A DNA stretch of 64,000 bases, taken from NCBI GenBank assembly GCA_027625915.1, contig JANTQA010000070.1, forward strand, positions 10,917,001 through 10,981,000, in the 5' to 3' direction. Made by a program: the position numbers and the translations under genes. Shown here one piece after another: positions 45,800 to 57,652 of the stretch. How positions within the stretch are numbered: the first letter of the stretch is position 1; every line of letters begins with the position of its first letter. The notes beneath the pieces are model-generated. The model worked only from the letters and a program-made list of their open reading frames with translations. It ran no database searches and was not told the origin of the DNA. This DNA is from Anaeramoeba flamelloides. Its lineage: Eukaryota; Metamonada; Anaeramoebidae.

Positions 45800-46365
45800 T
45801 ATAAACAATATGTGTCCAATTAAAATGAAATAAAAGTAAATTACAACAATTTGGGAATTGTTTGAACAGTTAAAAGAATGGAAAAACTATCTTTTATATT
45901 CAATTTTGAAATAATTTTGATTTTACAAACTATTTTATCATTTTTTTCTTTTTTTCTTTGTTTTTATTTCCATTTTTCAAGTTAGTAATCTGTTTCTATT
46001 AAATCAGAATTTTTTTTCTTGGTTGATAGAAGGTTAGAGTTGAGTTTTTTTGAATTGAAAAATCACATACAATTTACAGACGATCTCTAATCATTTGATC
46101 GATTAATAAATCTTGGTGAAATTTTAAAAAATTTATCAATACAATTTTTTTCTACTTCTTTAATCATTTTGGATAAATCGATTGTTATTTTATCATTTGA
46201 TATTTTTTTCATTTGTTTAACTAAAAATGATTATTTATAAAAAAATTACTACTATTTTAACTTAAATGTAGTTTTATATTAGGTTTATGAAAATATAATA
46301 AAATAAGTTTTGTTTTGCCCTATTTTTGATTTTAGATGTAAAAATTTTTGGATATTAATGAATAA
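45800..46365 (-). mobile_element. Decayed ~530-bp TIR element (TAAACYCC family)
   Basis: Interior blocks match 26367-26903 in the same orientation: TTTTTGAATTGAAAAATCAC, CATTTGATCGATTAATAAAT, TTGGTGAAATTT. The ends are poorly preserved. Confidence 0.5.
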
Positions 46366-46369
46366 AATA

Positions 46370-47185
46370 TATCCTTCAAAAATTACCAATTATGAATTTG
46401 TCACAACCATACAACTATCATTTTTTTTGGTAATGACATTTCCATAATAAAAAGGAAAATATTTTCTATTATTACTTCAGTCTAATATTTCAACACAAAG
46501 ACAACCATATTTTATTTATATTTTTTGTTATTACAGAATAATATCTATTTCAGTAATAAATTAAAATCCGTGATTTATCTCTTGGTCTAGATATAAAAAT
46601 GTCATTATTTTAATGAATTTGAGAAAATAAGTAATATATTTTTCTTGATAAGGTGATGTTTATATCGCCTAGATTTAAAAAATCCATAACACATTTTCAA
46701 AATAAGGAGTTAAATTGTTGATTTATTTTTGGTTTGGGTTATGAGGATAATTAAAGTGAAAAAATGACCAAAAATAACCAATATAATTATCATTAAAAAT
46801 TGGTTAATTTTGGTTGTTATTAAGCTTCGCTTTAAAAAAAAAAAATAAGAAATGAAGGAGGGTCAAAATAATCATAGAAAAAAAGTAAAAACTTCACTAC
46901 AATTTTTTTATGCACCCCATTTGTTGAGTGGGTTGGTGTTTGTTTCCTTTTATGTTGAATTTTTTTGGATAACCACGATAGTTTGTTTTAATAAAGAGTT
47001 CTAAACATTTGAAAAACTATTAATCCAATGAAATAGATTGTCCAATTAAGTTATTTTTTTTAGAACTTTACAGTTGGTTTGAATCTATAAAGTGATGAGT
47101 TTTTATGAATAAGATTTGGTTTTCAAAATTTTCTTTTCAGTTAGTTTTTTTTTTTATTCTTTTTTTTTTTATTTTATTTTGCAAG
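46370..47185. other. Spacer, nothing recognised
   Basis: A+T-rich DNA without repeat matches or coding-like frames that I can support. Confidence 0.4.
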
Positions 47186-47189
47186 TTTC

Positions 47190-47575
47190 CTAAATCTTTT
47201 TTTTGTAAAACCTCAGTACAAGTAACACCCTCTACAACAAAAACCCAGTCCAAGTAACAACTTTACAGATTGTAAAGAAGGTTTGATTTTGTTCAATTTT
47301 TTCGATTTCAGATTACATCAGTTGGATTCAGCACTCTACGGTTACATAATTCCAGTCCGATTAGTTTTAGATCTGATCATAAACATATCAATTTTGGTTA
47401 GGTTAGTCATGACCTAGTCTACAAATTCTTATAATGATTTTTTATTACTTTTACCTCTCCCTAACAACTAAAAAAATGCATCTAAAAGGTACTCAAGGAA
47501 CCTAAGTAACCTAAACGTCTTTAGAGGGTAAATTTGGAAAAGCTAAAATGTATTAAAAGATAAAAAAAGTTTTTA
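47190..47575 (+). repeat. Dispersed repeat R, copy 2
   Basis: Same block order as 22057-22432: CCTAAATCTT, CCCAGTCCAAGTAACAACTT, AGATCTGATCATAAACATAT, AATTCTTATAATGATTTTTT, ACTCAAGGAACCTAAGTAAC and a shared A+T-rich tail. Confidence 0.6.
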
Positions 47576-47579
47576 TATT

Positions 47580-49130
47580 TATGAAAGATATTATTAGGTT
47601 GTTTATTGTTTTGATTTGGAAACAATCACATTGTGATGTTACGATTTTAGCCGGTAAGAACGAGAAAATACGATATTGTTTCGAGTGATATAAGATGATA
47701 TTGAGGAGTTGGAAGAACGATGATAAATAAAATCTTAGCACCAGAACAATATCATATTTTGAGCCGGGAAGGTAGATCCAAAATAAAGAATTAAAAACTG
47801 GTGATTATTGAACATCTGAAACAATATGAGATGTTATTTATTTTTTGGAACTCGAGATCTAACTCTACACAACAATAAACAAATAAACTAAAACAAACAA
47901 AAATAAAAAGAATAAATCAATTTGTTATTTTTTTAAGAAACTAAAATGAACTTTTTGTTTTTCAAAGGATCTTTTTCTCCCATTGAGGTTATTGAAAACA
48001 TGAAAGTTACAATTTTACAATTTTTCCATTGAGGACAAAACTTGGTTTAAATTTTACAGAGACAAACTAGATCGTTCAAACTTTCCAATAGTCTCGATCT
48101 AGGTTTTATTTCACAATTTTTTTGAATGACGAAGAAGTTGAACAAAAATAAAAATCTGCATCTATTTAAATAGTGTTTTCTTAAAAGTAACTATTTTGAA
48201 CATTCCTTTCTAAAATTTCTTATCTTGACATAGTTATAAAATGATATTTTTTTTTTAAATTTGAAATTTGTAAATATTTTTTCTTGTTTTAATCTCCTTT
48301 TCAAAATCTTTAATTAATGGTTTCTCACTTTTTTCCAGTAAAAAAAAAAAATCAAACTTGATTTTATTTTTTAACAATGAGATTCTTTTTTTTTTGAATA
48401 CAAAACCAAAAAAAAAAATGTGAGAATTTAGACATTGTTTTAAGACAAAGAAAGAGAATTCATTCTATTTCCAACCTTTATGAGAAAATTGATGGAATTT
48501 TTTCTTTGTCGTCTATTGAACAAATAATTGTGTTCACTTGTATCAAATTAATTTTCCAATGTAGTAAAACCTTGAGTGCGGGGAGTGATCTTTTGGGATT
48601 TATGAGATTAACAAAATTTAAAAAAAATTGGTTAAACTCTTCTATAATAATTTTAAATAACATTTTTAAAGTCGAATTTATTAGTAAAATGCTTCTTATT
48701 TTATCCAAATACAATTCGAAATAAGACACTCAAAAAATTTACCAAACTTTGCCTAATTACTAAAGGATTTCCCAAAATCATTACATGGTGACTACAATGT
48801 TATCCTAAACTTTTTAGTGAAACAATCACAATCTTATCAGTAGTTTTCTAGAATTATTTACTTGAAATTTTTCAAATAAAAAAAGTTTGAGTTTTAAAAA
48901 AAATATCTTGCTATTTTATTATTATTATTATTTTTATTGAAAAAAATCAAAAATTTTTCAAATTAACAAGATCGAATCAATTATTAATTTTTTTTTTTTC
49001 AATTTCAAAAATCCAATCCCAATTAATTTTTTAAATGATTGGTTCATTTATTCATTTATCCAACCAAATGATCAACTCATTTCAAAATATAAGCAAATAC
49101 AAAATACAGGAATGGCAAATATTAAAATAC
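47580..49130. other. Spacer with two unassigned segments
   Basis: 47590-47870 is richer in G+C than its surroundings (TTACGATTTTAGCCGGTAAG; GAGCCGGGAAGGTAGATCC) but shows no gene. 48478-48729 has open frames on both strands; the minus-strand one contains INPKRSLPALKVLLHWKINL, which is coding-like but unassigned. The last 130 bases are the shared 3' flank of the RCC1-BTB family. Confidence 0.35.
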
Positions 49131-49136
49131 ACAAAA

Positions 49137-50958
49137 TTAATTCAGATCAAATTGCTTTTTAATTTTCAATAATTCAAACTCAAAATTACATTGATCATTT
49201 AATTGATAATATTCAAAAGCATCAGATAATTCTTAAACAATTAATTTTGGGTCTTGTTCAGTTGTCAATTCAATTGAATTGGTATATAAATATTTGATTA
49301 ATATTTTCAAGCTTTCGATTGATTTATTAGTATAATCTTGAACTTTATTTGTGTTATCTTTTTCATTAACATAATCAAACATTGCCCGAAACAAGCCACT
49401 TCGGGCCAATAAAATGAATTTGTGTACAGGTATTTCTTCATAATTTACATCTTTATCTTTATTCTCCTCCTCCTTCTGATCCTCAATATTGACCAAAATT
49501 TTAAAATCCTTTGAATCATCATCATTGTATAATTGGGCAATATCTTTTTCAAGTGTATTATCAACAGATGGGGGGAATTTTAATTCCAATAAATTAAAAG
49601 TTTGTTCAAGTTTTTCAAATCTGAAATTTCATCATAATAAATCCATTTCAGAAAATTCAAGGTTTGTTCTTTATTGATTGATTTTTCAACAAATAATTTG
49701 TTTTGGATTTGATCAATTGTTAATTTGGTTCTGCATTCAATAAGGTCCTTATGAACTGGGATTTGGTTTCCCAAGGTTCCAATTTCACAATCACAAAATT
49801 TTTTGGTTTCATATAATTTCCTGAGATCTTGTGAAAGTGTATTTTTGAAATCAAGATAAAGAAAGGTAACCCATGCGTTACAGGCAATTCGGATCATGTC
49901 TTTTGAGCCTAAATAATTGGTAAAAAAACTTGGAAGCCGGATTTTTGTTGGTATATAGCGATTCCAATTGGTGATGTATTTATAATAATTGAATCTTTTT
50001 ACATTAACTGCCCACCCATACAATTCGTTTTGGTCTGTTAAAACCATGGTTTGTCTGAATCCTGTTTTCAATTGGACAGCTTTCTTCTCCTTTAGTTGTG
50101 TTATTAAGGTAAAAATGGATTTTTGGATACCAAGCCCATTTTGTTTCCTTGTGGCCGCAGCCAAAGGTTTGACCCTTCTTGGTGATTAGAACGGAGTGTG
50201 AACGACTTGAACTTAAAGTCAGGATCTCGGATCCTTTAATGTTTTTAACAGCAGTAGGGATATATTGACTGTTATCCATAGAGCCAACACCTAGCTCTCC
50301 ATGTATTGTTGCTTCCACAGGCATACAAAAGATCAGGATTACTTGTGGTGAAAAAGAAATTCAAAGCATAGCTTCCTGAAAAGATTTTGGTAACCTTGTC
50401 TTGGACATAAACAGGCATAGGTTCTTCCCTCTGTTTTGACCAATACCCAGCCTACCTAGTAAGTTCGATCCTGAGGCATACAATTGGTCTCCATTACAAA
50501 GATAATACCCAGAAACACTGCCCATCACAACTGAATTAACAAACAATTTCTTTTCTTCGAAAAAGGTTACATGCCTGATCTTTTCAAAGATACTTTGGTT
50601 TGCATCAAGAAGAGGTACTACTTTTTAACGGTTACTATTAGCCAAAGACCAGACCTTTCCAGATTCAGTTAAAATTTGATAGTTATAGCGACTTGAAACA
50701 ATGTCTTTGATTGTTTCGTTTTTGGGTAATTGGTATTTTCTTTTCTTGTTATCTTCTTGATAAAACTCCAATTTGTTTGGCTTTTTCCAAACAAGAAAAT
50801 CTGTATTGTCTCCACTGGCGAGCTTTTTTATTGTTTGGGTTTTTTTGAGGTTGCTTTTGGTCCATTTAGATAAACTGTTGTTATTCTTTTCTTGGGTAAA
50901 GATATTGAAACTCGTCTCGTGGTCCTGTTAGATAAAGAGAGGACGAATTGGAAATTTT
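49137..50958 (-). pseudogene. RCC1-BTB family pseudogene, copy 4 (most decayed)
   Basis: Homologous along its whole length to 54738-56561, but spread over many frames: 49233-49589 (second BTB domain), 49580-50164 (last RCC1 unit and first BTB segment), 50004-50324, 50361-50546 and N-terminal pieces to 50958. The start codon itself is ATT (AAAATTTCCAATTCGTCC) where paralogs have ATG. TAA replaces an Asp codon in the conserved LIVDELSDAV (about 49232). At least four further frame changes lie between 49590 and 50900, and a Tyr/Lys-rich tract (KRFNYYKYITNWNRYI) appears in the last RCC1 blade. The sequence is nearest to the intact copy (shared ECRTKLTIDQIQNKLF and NKEQT). Confidence 0.88.
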
Positions 50959-51302
50959 TAGGGATTGAAAAAACTGAGAAAAAATGGGAATTTATTTTGA
51001 ACTCATTTTTCGAATTTTTTAACATTTTTTATATGTTTTTTTCTCTCCTAAAATCTAACTTAATTACTCTGAGAAAAACATCTTTTTATATTAAAGTAAA
51101 AGATTCCAAATACCTTTTAAAAGTTTTTGTCTTTGAAAAAAGATCTTTTTTGAAAATCAAACAACAAGCAATATTATCTTTTTATTCTTGATTTTTTGAT
51201 CTAGATAATTTAATCCAAGAATTTGGTTAAAAAGAATCACATTTATTTAGTGAGTAAGTGATTTTTCTTGTTTGAGATTTTTTCAATATCTTAATTCGTT
51301 TA

Positions 51303-51465
51303 CTGGTATTTGAATTCGAAATGGGAAAAAATTTTCACTTCCTTTGTTGTATTGTTCTTTTAAATTGAGTTATCAAAAGAGCTGTGTTGGTATTTGTGGT
51401 TTCTATTTGAAAAAGGAAATTGAAAATGAAGTGAAAATTTTTCCAATGGATAATTCAAATACCAG
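51303..51465. mobile_element. 163-bp MITE with TA duplication
   Basis: Left CTGGTATTTGAATTCGAAAT, right (reverse complement) CTGGTATTTGAATTATCCAT. The subterminal arms AAAATTTTCACTTC and GAAGTGAAAATTTT also pair. Bounded by TA at 51301-51302 and 51466-51467. Other copies or halves: 10902-11062 and 26010-26047, possibly about 11880-11920. Confidence 0.7.
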
Positions 51466-51609
51466 TAATATACAAAGCGAATTAAAATTTTTTACAACAG
51501 TAACAAAATCCATTCTCTCTCTTGGTATCTAGCAGCTAAATAGGAGAAATTTTAAGTTAATTATCTCTTCTTTTTCCAATTTTTGAAATTCGAATTTTTT
51601 AAAATACAT

Positions 51610-51885
51610 TCGTTCACCCAAGAAAAACCCAAGATTAAGAACAAATCCTAAAGATCCAAACAAATAAACTGAGATCACAAATTATAATCATTTTATTTTG
51701 CAACAATTTCTGTAAAAGTGAGCAAAATAATGCCTGCTCAACAACTTTTGTCTGTGTTTCTAAAGATAATAATTGCATTTTATTCTTCTTGTTCCAATGG
51801 AACATCCAACTCACTTTCCAGTAGTACAAAACAGTCAACTGGATTTTGAAGGTCAATTCCTTGTTTTTTTTTGTAAATTTTAAAT
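51610..51885 (-). pseudogene. Coding-like fragment, unassigned
   Basis: On the minus strand one frame reads QGIDLQNPVDCFVLLESELD and on to VPLEQEE before a stop; a neighbouring frame continues with LLSLETQTKVVEQALFCSLL and QKLLQNK. The TTATCTTTAG between them could be a 3' splice site. The composition is clearly protein-like, but I recognise no family. It may be two exons or a frameshifted relic. Confidence 0.3.
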
Positions 51886-52485
51886 TAGGATTTTATTGTG
51901 TTGAAATTAAAATTCCTGAAATTTTTTTTTTTTTTTTTTTTATTAATATTTTTTGTTTTTTTTACAATTTAAAAAATTTCAACAAAATTTACGTTTATTT
52001 TTTGAGATAAATTTTCACAGTAGATCCTTTATTTTTTCGGTATTTCAATTGAAATAATAGAACTTATTGAAATCAATATCATATTTATTTTGGGTTTATT
52101 GTCAGTTTCTTTGTTCATTTTATGATGAGGCCTTTGATAACAAAAAAAACACACGTTTTTTGAAATGGGGATTAAACTTTTTTTTTAATGATTAATTTTG
52201 ACAACACTAAAAAAAAAAAAAGAAAAACAGATTAATGAGATGAAAAAGTTGTACAAATATTCAAATATTTTTGATTTTTTGGGTATTTTGGATATTTTGG
52301 GAATATTTCCAAAATCCCCAACAATTAAAAATATAAAAAAAAAAAAACAAAATCCTCATTTTTGAATACTAACAATAAATAATGAAAAATTTTCAAAACA
52401 TCTATTGAAAAACTTTTTTGAAATTCAAGTGTTCAGAGATAAATGTTTTCTTTTTAAAATAACAATCTTACATAACTATTGTGGA

Positions 52486-52930
52486 AAAAAGTGAAACAGG
52501 AAAAAAAAATCAACCATGGTTTTTAATTGGGAAGAATAATAGAACCTGAAAATTGAAAAAGTAAGATCAATTAAAAAAATAATAAATAAATAAATAAAGA
52601 CAAAATGAAGAATTCAGCACAATAACAGTTTTTTAAATACTATCTTTTGGTCTGGGTTTTTTTCTTTGATTGATCAATTATTGATGATTTGTTCAAAAAA
52701 TTGACTATTTTTGAGATCTCCAAAACCCTATCAACAGTTTTGATAAGAAAGTAGATTTTATTTATTTTTTTGTTGGGTTGATTGAAAATAATATAATAAA
52801 TTATTCTTTGAAGTTTATTGATTTTTTCTTATTAATTGACTTTACTTTTCATTTTCAGGTTGTATTAAGGTTCCCAATGAAAAACCGTGGTTGAACTTTT
52901 TTTTCCTGTTTCACTTTTTTTCCAAAACAG
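52486..52930. mobile_element. 445-bp element with ~65-bp terminal inverted repeats
   Basis: Left CTATTGTGGAAAAAAGTGAA-ACAGG...AACCATGGTTTTTAATTGGG, right (reverse complement) CTGTTTTGGAAAAAAAGTGA-AACAGG...AACCACGGTTTTTCATTGGG. The arms extend about 65 bases with few mismatches. No clear target duplication. Single copy here. Confidence 0.6.
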
Positions 52931-54215
52931 TTTGAACAAAAATATTTTTAATTTTTGAATTTCTATTCTTAAGGGATTAGCCTCACCCTAGATTCGTCTA
53001 TAATCAAAGTATGTTGTTATTAAGTGTAAATTATATTAGTTCGACATGATTAACAGTGTTTCTATGACTCTAAATGTAATATAAATATTAATTAACAATT
53101 AAGTATTGGATTTTTTACCAATGATAACAATTAAAAATTTTCAAATTAAAATTTTTATAATTCCAATTCCAAATCTTAAAATTGAAACTTAAAATGATAG
53201 TATTCGAGTATTTAATAATTAATAAACTTCTTTTCAGTCAAAAGGGATCTATTTTTATTTCAGAAATTGATCATATTCTTTGGGTTTGATTCATTTCTCT
53301 TTTCAAATTAAATTTTAAATTTTTTCATCTGATCATTCTTTTTCTTAATTTAGTAGAAATTTTTTTTTGCGGATTATTGTAAAATGTAGATATTTGTGGA
53401 TTCTCGATATTTGTAGACATTTTTTTTTACAATCAGCTTGGAAATGACAAATTTTGTTTGAGAGAAGCGAGACACTTCATTTATTATGACATATTTTTAA
53501 TCTTGATTTAAAATGGCTGATATTTGAAAAGCAAATATAAACTAAATTTCATAATAAATGTTCCACCTTACATTTGAATAATGAATTGCTTTTGTATCGT
53601 TTTGAAGTTTTTCCTCTCACAATGAAAAGTTTGCAAATAAATCATTTTTTCTCTTTTTTATTTTTTCAAAAGTGTTTTGTTAAAATGAAAAATGAAAATG
53701 AAAATTTTGAAAGAAGTAACAGATGAATTAATGAAAAATTTGGTTTCAAATATGAAAAAGATATTAGATTTAGTAATTCAAATGGAAGGAGAATCGATAA
53801 ATGGGTTTTTTTAATTTTTTAAATTGTCTATTTTTCATGTAATGCTTCTTTCAAAATAAAGGGCCCAATTTTTTTCAACAGTTTTTTTTATTTTTTTTTT
53901 CTTTTATTTTTAGACTAAAAATAAATATCTCTTGAGTATAGTATTGAATATTAAAATCTAAATTTTTATATTATAATAGATAACTTCAATTATTAAAAAT
54001 ATTTTTCTTTAAAATTTGATTTTTAATGGGCCAATTATTATGAAAGATAGTTTATATTATTTTTAATTTTCCATTTTCTATTAATTTTCTCAAAAAAGAA
54101 ATATACTTGGTGGAAATCGAAAATAGGCCAGATGTTTTTGAGTAAAATCACCACTCTGAAAAAATCTACAAATGATGAGAATCTACAAATATCTTCAGAA
54201 ATTATCATCAACCTT
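52931..54215. other. Spacer with one short coding-like frame
   Basis: At 53695-53815 (+) an open frame MKMKILKEVTDELMKNLVSN...KKILDLVIQMEGESI is amphipathic and coding-like, but only about 40 codons. An isolated TAAACTTCTTTTCAGTCAAA end (53224) is a lone TIR of the 10583-11292 type. Otherwise nothing recognised. Confidence 0.3.
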
Positions 54216-54216
54216 A

Positions 54217-54730
54217 AAATTTCTATTTCCCAATTCATATTTTCATCTGCTTTTTTTCAAAACTATATTTTTTTTGAAATGTGTACAAATCCCAACAAGT
54301 TTCATTTTTTTTTTTTTTGAGTTTGGATCTTCTTTTGTAGATTGAGATTCTGTCTTGGTCAAGATTTTGCTTCAGTATTTATAAATTATTTTTGGGGAAT
54401 ATTGATTAATTTTTAAAAATCATGTTTTCTTTTTTATTTATCCAAACATAAATTGTGTCAATGTGTTTTTTGAGTTTTGATGAAGAATAACGAATCCATA
54501 GAATAATTGGCTAATGTATATTGGTTTGAACATTTGTGATTTTACTTTATTGGATAGTTTTTTTTTTGTTTAAAAATAAATTTTATGTTGTTAAAGTTAT
54601 GTCTTTTACTTTTTTGAAGTTGATTTGTAAATGATTTTTCAATTTCTAAAGAAATTCAAAAATATTTTATTTCTGATATTTTTTTTTGATTTTAGGATTT
54701 TATCAATATTTGGGTTGCTGAAAACAAAAA
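54217..54730 (-). mobile_element. LINE thumb/C-terminal fragment downstream of the intact RCC1-BTB gene
   Basis: On the minus strand YISQLFYGFVI and INQYSPKIIYKY correspond to LSQLYYGLEIF and INIHSPRLIYKT of the LINE ORF2 at 35471-35791; MNMNWEI near 54235 matches its ENINWHT. Frames are broken. The same fragment lies at 63285-63780 with high identity, so it was duplicated together with the adjoining gene. Confidence 0.6.
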
Positions 54731-54737
54731 CATCAAA

Positions 54738-56561
54738 TTAATTAAGTTCAAATTGCTTTTTAATTTTCAATAATTCAGATTCAAAATTACATTGATCATT
54801 TAATTGATAATATTCAACAGCATCAGATAATTCATCAACAATTAATTCTGGGTCTTGTTCAGTTGTCAATTCAATTGAATCGGTATAAAAATATTTGATT
54901 AATATTTCCAAGCTTTTGATTGATTTATTAGTATAATCTTGTACTTTATTTGTATTATCTTTTTCATTAACATAATCAAACATTCCCCGAAACAAGCCAC
55001 TTCGAGCCAATAAAATGAATTTGTGTACAGGTATTTCTTCATAATTTGCTTTTTCGTCTTCATCCTCTTCATTATCCTCTTCTTCCTCAAGATCCTCATC
55101 ATCAATTTTAACCAAAATTTTAAAATCCTTTGAATCATCATCTTGGTAGAGTTGAGCAATATCTTTTTCAAGTGTATTATCAACAGATGGAGGGAATGTT
55201 AATTCCAATAAATTAAAAGTTTGTTCAAGTTTTTCAAGATCTGAAATTTCATCAAAATAAATCCATTTCAGAAAACTCATTGTTTGTTCTTTATTGATTG
55301 ATTTTTCTCCAAATAATTTGTTTTGGATTTGATCAATTGTTAATTTGGTTCTGCATTCAATAAGGTCCTTATGGACTGGGATTTGGTTTCCCAAGGTTCC
55401 AATTTCACAATCACAAAATTTTTTGGATTTATATAAAACCCTTAGATCTTCAGAAAGAGTATTTTTGAAATCAAGATAAAGAAAGCAAACCCTTGCTCCA
55501 CAGGCAATTTGGATCTGGTCTTTTGATTCTAAATAATTGGTAAAATAACTTGGAAGCTTGATTTTTGATGGGAATTTGTTGTTTTCGTTCTTGGATTCAT
55601 ATGTTGGGTATAAGCCTTTTGTAAACCCCCAACCATACAATTCGTTTTGGTCTGTTAAAACCAAATTTCCTTTGAATTCTATTGCCAATTGGACAGCTTT
55701 CTTCTCCTTTAGTTGTGGTATTAAGGTAAAAATGTGTTTTTCGACTCCAATTCCATTGTATTTCTGGTGGCCGCAGCCAAAGGTTTGACCCTCATTGTTG
55801 ATTAAAATGGAGTGTGAACGACCCAAACCTATAGTAAGGATCTCGGATCCTTTAATGTTTTTAACAGCAGTGGGGGTACTTTGATCAAAAATATAGCCAA
55901 TACCTAACTGGCCACACATGTTGTTTCCACAGGCATACAAAAGATCAGGATTATTTGTTGTAAAAAAGAAACCAAATGCAGAGTTTCCTGCAAAGATTTT
56001 GATGACCTTGTCTTGGACATAAACAGGCATAGGTACCTGGCCACCGTATTTACCAATACCCAGCCTCCCTTGAGCGTTAGATCCCGAGGCATACAATTGG
56101 TCTCCATTACAAAGATAATACGCAGAAGCAGAGCCCATTACCAGTGAATTAACAAACAATTTCTTTTCTTCAAAAAAAGTTACAGGCCTGATCTTTTCAA
56201 AAGTACTTTGGTTTGCATCAAAAAGAGGTACTTCTTTATAACGGTTACTATCAGCCAAAGACCAGACCTTTCCTGATTCAGTTAAAATTTGATAGGTATA
56301 GCGACTTGAAGCAATGTCTTTGATTGTTTCGTTTTTGGGTAATTGGTATTTCTTTTTCTTGTTATCTTCTTGATAAAACTCCAATTTGTTTGGTTTTTTC
56401 CAAACAAGAAAATGAAGTCGACTTCCACAGACGATCTTTTTTATTGTTTGGGTTTTTTTGATTTGGCTTTTGGTCCATTTGGGTAATTTGTTCTTCTTTT
56501 TTACAAGGAAACAGGCACGTTCTATTGTTCCGTTTAGATAAAGAGAGGATGAATTGGTCAT
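54738..56561 (-). CDS. RCC1-repeat and BTB/POZ-domain protein (only intact copy)
   Basis: 607 codons, uninterrupted. The start MTNSSSLYLNG (56561) is chosen because all paralogs begin there; the frame is open for another 31 codons upstream (to 56654) with low-complexity sequence. RCC1-type blade units are seen at residues ~85-110, 148-170 (LYASGSNAQGRLGIG), 196-222 (LLYACGNNMCGQLGIG), 250-273 and 298-313 (ELYGWG), forming a partial or divergent propeller. A first BTB-like segment is at ~370-440 (DCEIGTLGNQIPVHKDLIEC, then FLKWIYFDE) and a second at ~475-600 (FKILVKI, IPVHKFILLARSGLFRGMF, LEILIKYFYTDSIEL), split by an acidic loop at 487-505. In known families BTB domains dimerise or bind cullin-3 and RCC1 propellers bind partners or chromatin, so a substrate-adaptor role is possible; this is inference. 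No intron is needed. Confidence 0.9.
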   Translation of the reverse strand: MTNSSSLYLNGTIERACFLVKKKNKLPKWTKSQIKKTQTIKKIVCGSRLHFLVWKKPNKLEFYQEDNKKKKYQLPKNETIKDIASSRYTYQILTESGKVWSLADSNRYKEVPLFDANQSTFEKIRPVTFFEEKKLFVNSLVMGSASAYYLCNGDQLYASGSNAQGRLGIGKYGGQVPMPVYVQDKVIKIFAGNSAFGFFFTTNNPDLLYACGNNMCGQLGIGYIFDQSTPTAVKNIKGSEILTIGLGRSHSILINNEGQTFGCGHQKYNGIGVEKHIFTLIPQLKEKKAVQLAIEFKGNLVLTDQNELYGWGFTKGLYPTYESKNENNKFPSKIKLPSYFTNYLESKDQIQIACGARVCFLYLDFKNTLSEDLRVLYKSKKFCDCEIGTLGNQIPVHKDLIECRTKLTIDQIQNKLFGEKSINKEQTMSFLKWIYFDEISDLEKLEQTFNLLELTFPPSVDNTLEKDIAQLYQDDDSKDFKILVKIDDEDLEEEEDNEEDEDEKANYEEIPVHKFILLARSGLFRGMFDYVNEKDNTNKVQDYTNKSIKSLEILIKYFYTDSIELTTEQDPELIVDELSDAVEYYQLNDQCNFESELLKIKKQFELN

Positions 56562-57019
56562 TTTTTGAGGAAAATGAAAAAAAAATAAGAAAAATGGGAA
56601 TTTTTTAGAATTTGGATTTTTTAACTTTATTCTATTAGGATTAGGATTTCTCATAAAAAAATAACTTCTTTTTCTTAGAAGAACCTTTTATTTTTAAATT
56701 TCCATAAAAAATAAAGTCAATACCTTTGAAAGTTTCATTCTGTTTAAAAAAAGAGCTTTTTAAGAAAATCAACAACATGTAATACTCTTATAAAGTTTGT
56801 TTTTTTTATATTCAATACACTTAAATTTTTAATCTTTTGATCTTGTAAATTTAAACCAATAAAATATTTCAAAAAAATCACATTTCTTTTATTTTTATTT
56901 TTATTGATGAGGAAGTGTAAATTCCACTCTCTGTGAACTTTTACTTAAATTACTTTTTCTGGAATTTAAGCATAAATATATCGATTTCACTATTATTAAT
57001 TAAATCAAATAATTTCAAA

Positions 57020-57652
57020 CTGTGAAACAAACAGTCAGTTTCAAATTTAAGAAAAAAACTTTCAACGAAATGTAAGGCACAAAAATTCTCAAATTAAGGC
57101 ACAAAATTTGGATTTTTTTTTTTCACAAATTATTATACTAAAAACAGAATTGTGTGGCCTTTAATTTTTGAAAAAAATTATTGTGCCCTAAATTTCATTG
57201 AAAGTTTTTTTCTTAAAAGTGGAACAAACATATGCCAAAAGTGATGTCTTAATATTTTAAGTTTTTAAAACTAATTATGTCCTTTTTCCCAAAACTATAA
57301 AAATTTCCCTATGCGCCCTGATGACCGGGGAAGGTTTTTTGTTAACAAACCTGAGGATTCCAAGAGCAAAAAAAAAAACGATTTTATAATAGAATAAAAA
57401 TATTTGGGAAGAAACAAAAAGTCAAAAATCGAAAATAATTTTCAGAAATCAAAACACAAAAACAACCGCAAAAAATTGTTATTCTTTGATTAAATATTAT
57501 ATTTTGATATTAGAAACCTCATGTTTGTTAACCAAAAACCTTCCCCGGTCATCAGGGCGCATAGGAAAAGTTTTATAGTTTTGGGAAAAATGACAAATTT
57601 AGTTTAAAAAACTTAAAATATCAAGACATCACTTGTTGCATATGTTTCACAG
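57020..57652. mobile_element. Foldback element with ~200-bp arms and a G+C-rich core
   Basis: Begins CTGTGAAACA and ends TGTTTCACAG. After removing a nested MITE (57032-57225) the left arm (CATATGCCAAAAGTGATGTC, TTCCCAAAACTATAAAA, CTATGCGCCCTGATGACC) pairs with the right arm over about 190 bases. The core GCGCCCTGATGACCGGGGAA, at about 57315-57334 and inverted at 57542-57561, is identical in both arms and far richer in G+C than anything around it. The loop (about 57360-57515) is A+T-rich. It interrupts a LINE. No coding capacity. Confidence 0.75.
57032..57225. mobile_element. ~195-bp MITE (CAGTCAGTTCCAC family) nested in the foldback element
   Basis: CAGTCAGTTTCAAATTTAAG at the left and CTTAAAAGTGGAAC at the right, with inner arms ACTTTCAACGAAATGTAAGG and CCCTAAATTTCATTGAAAGT. 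Same family as 60425-60621. It lies in the left arm of 57020-57652 only, so it is the youngest layer of a three-deep nest. The right terminus has lost its last bases. Confidence 0.65.
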
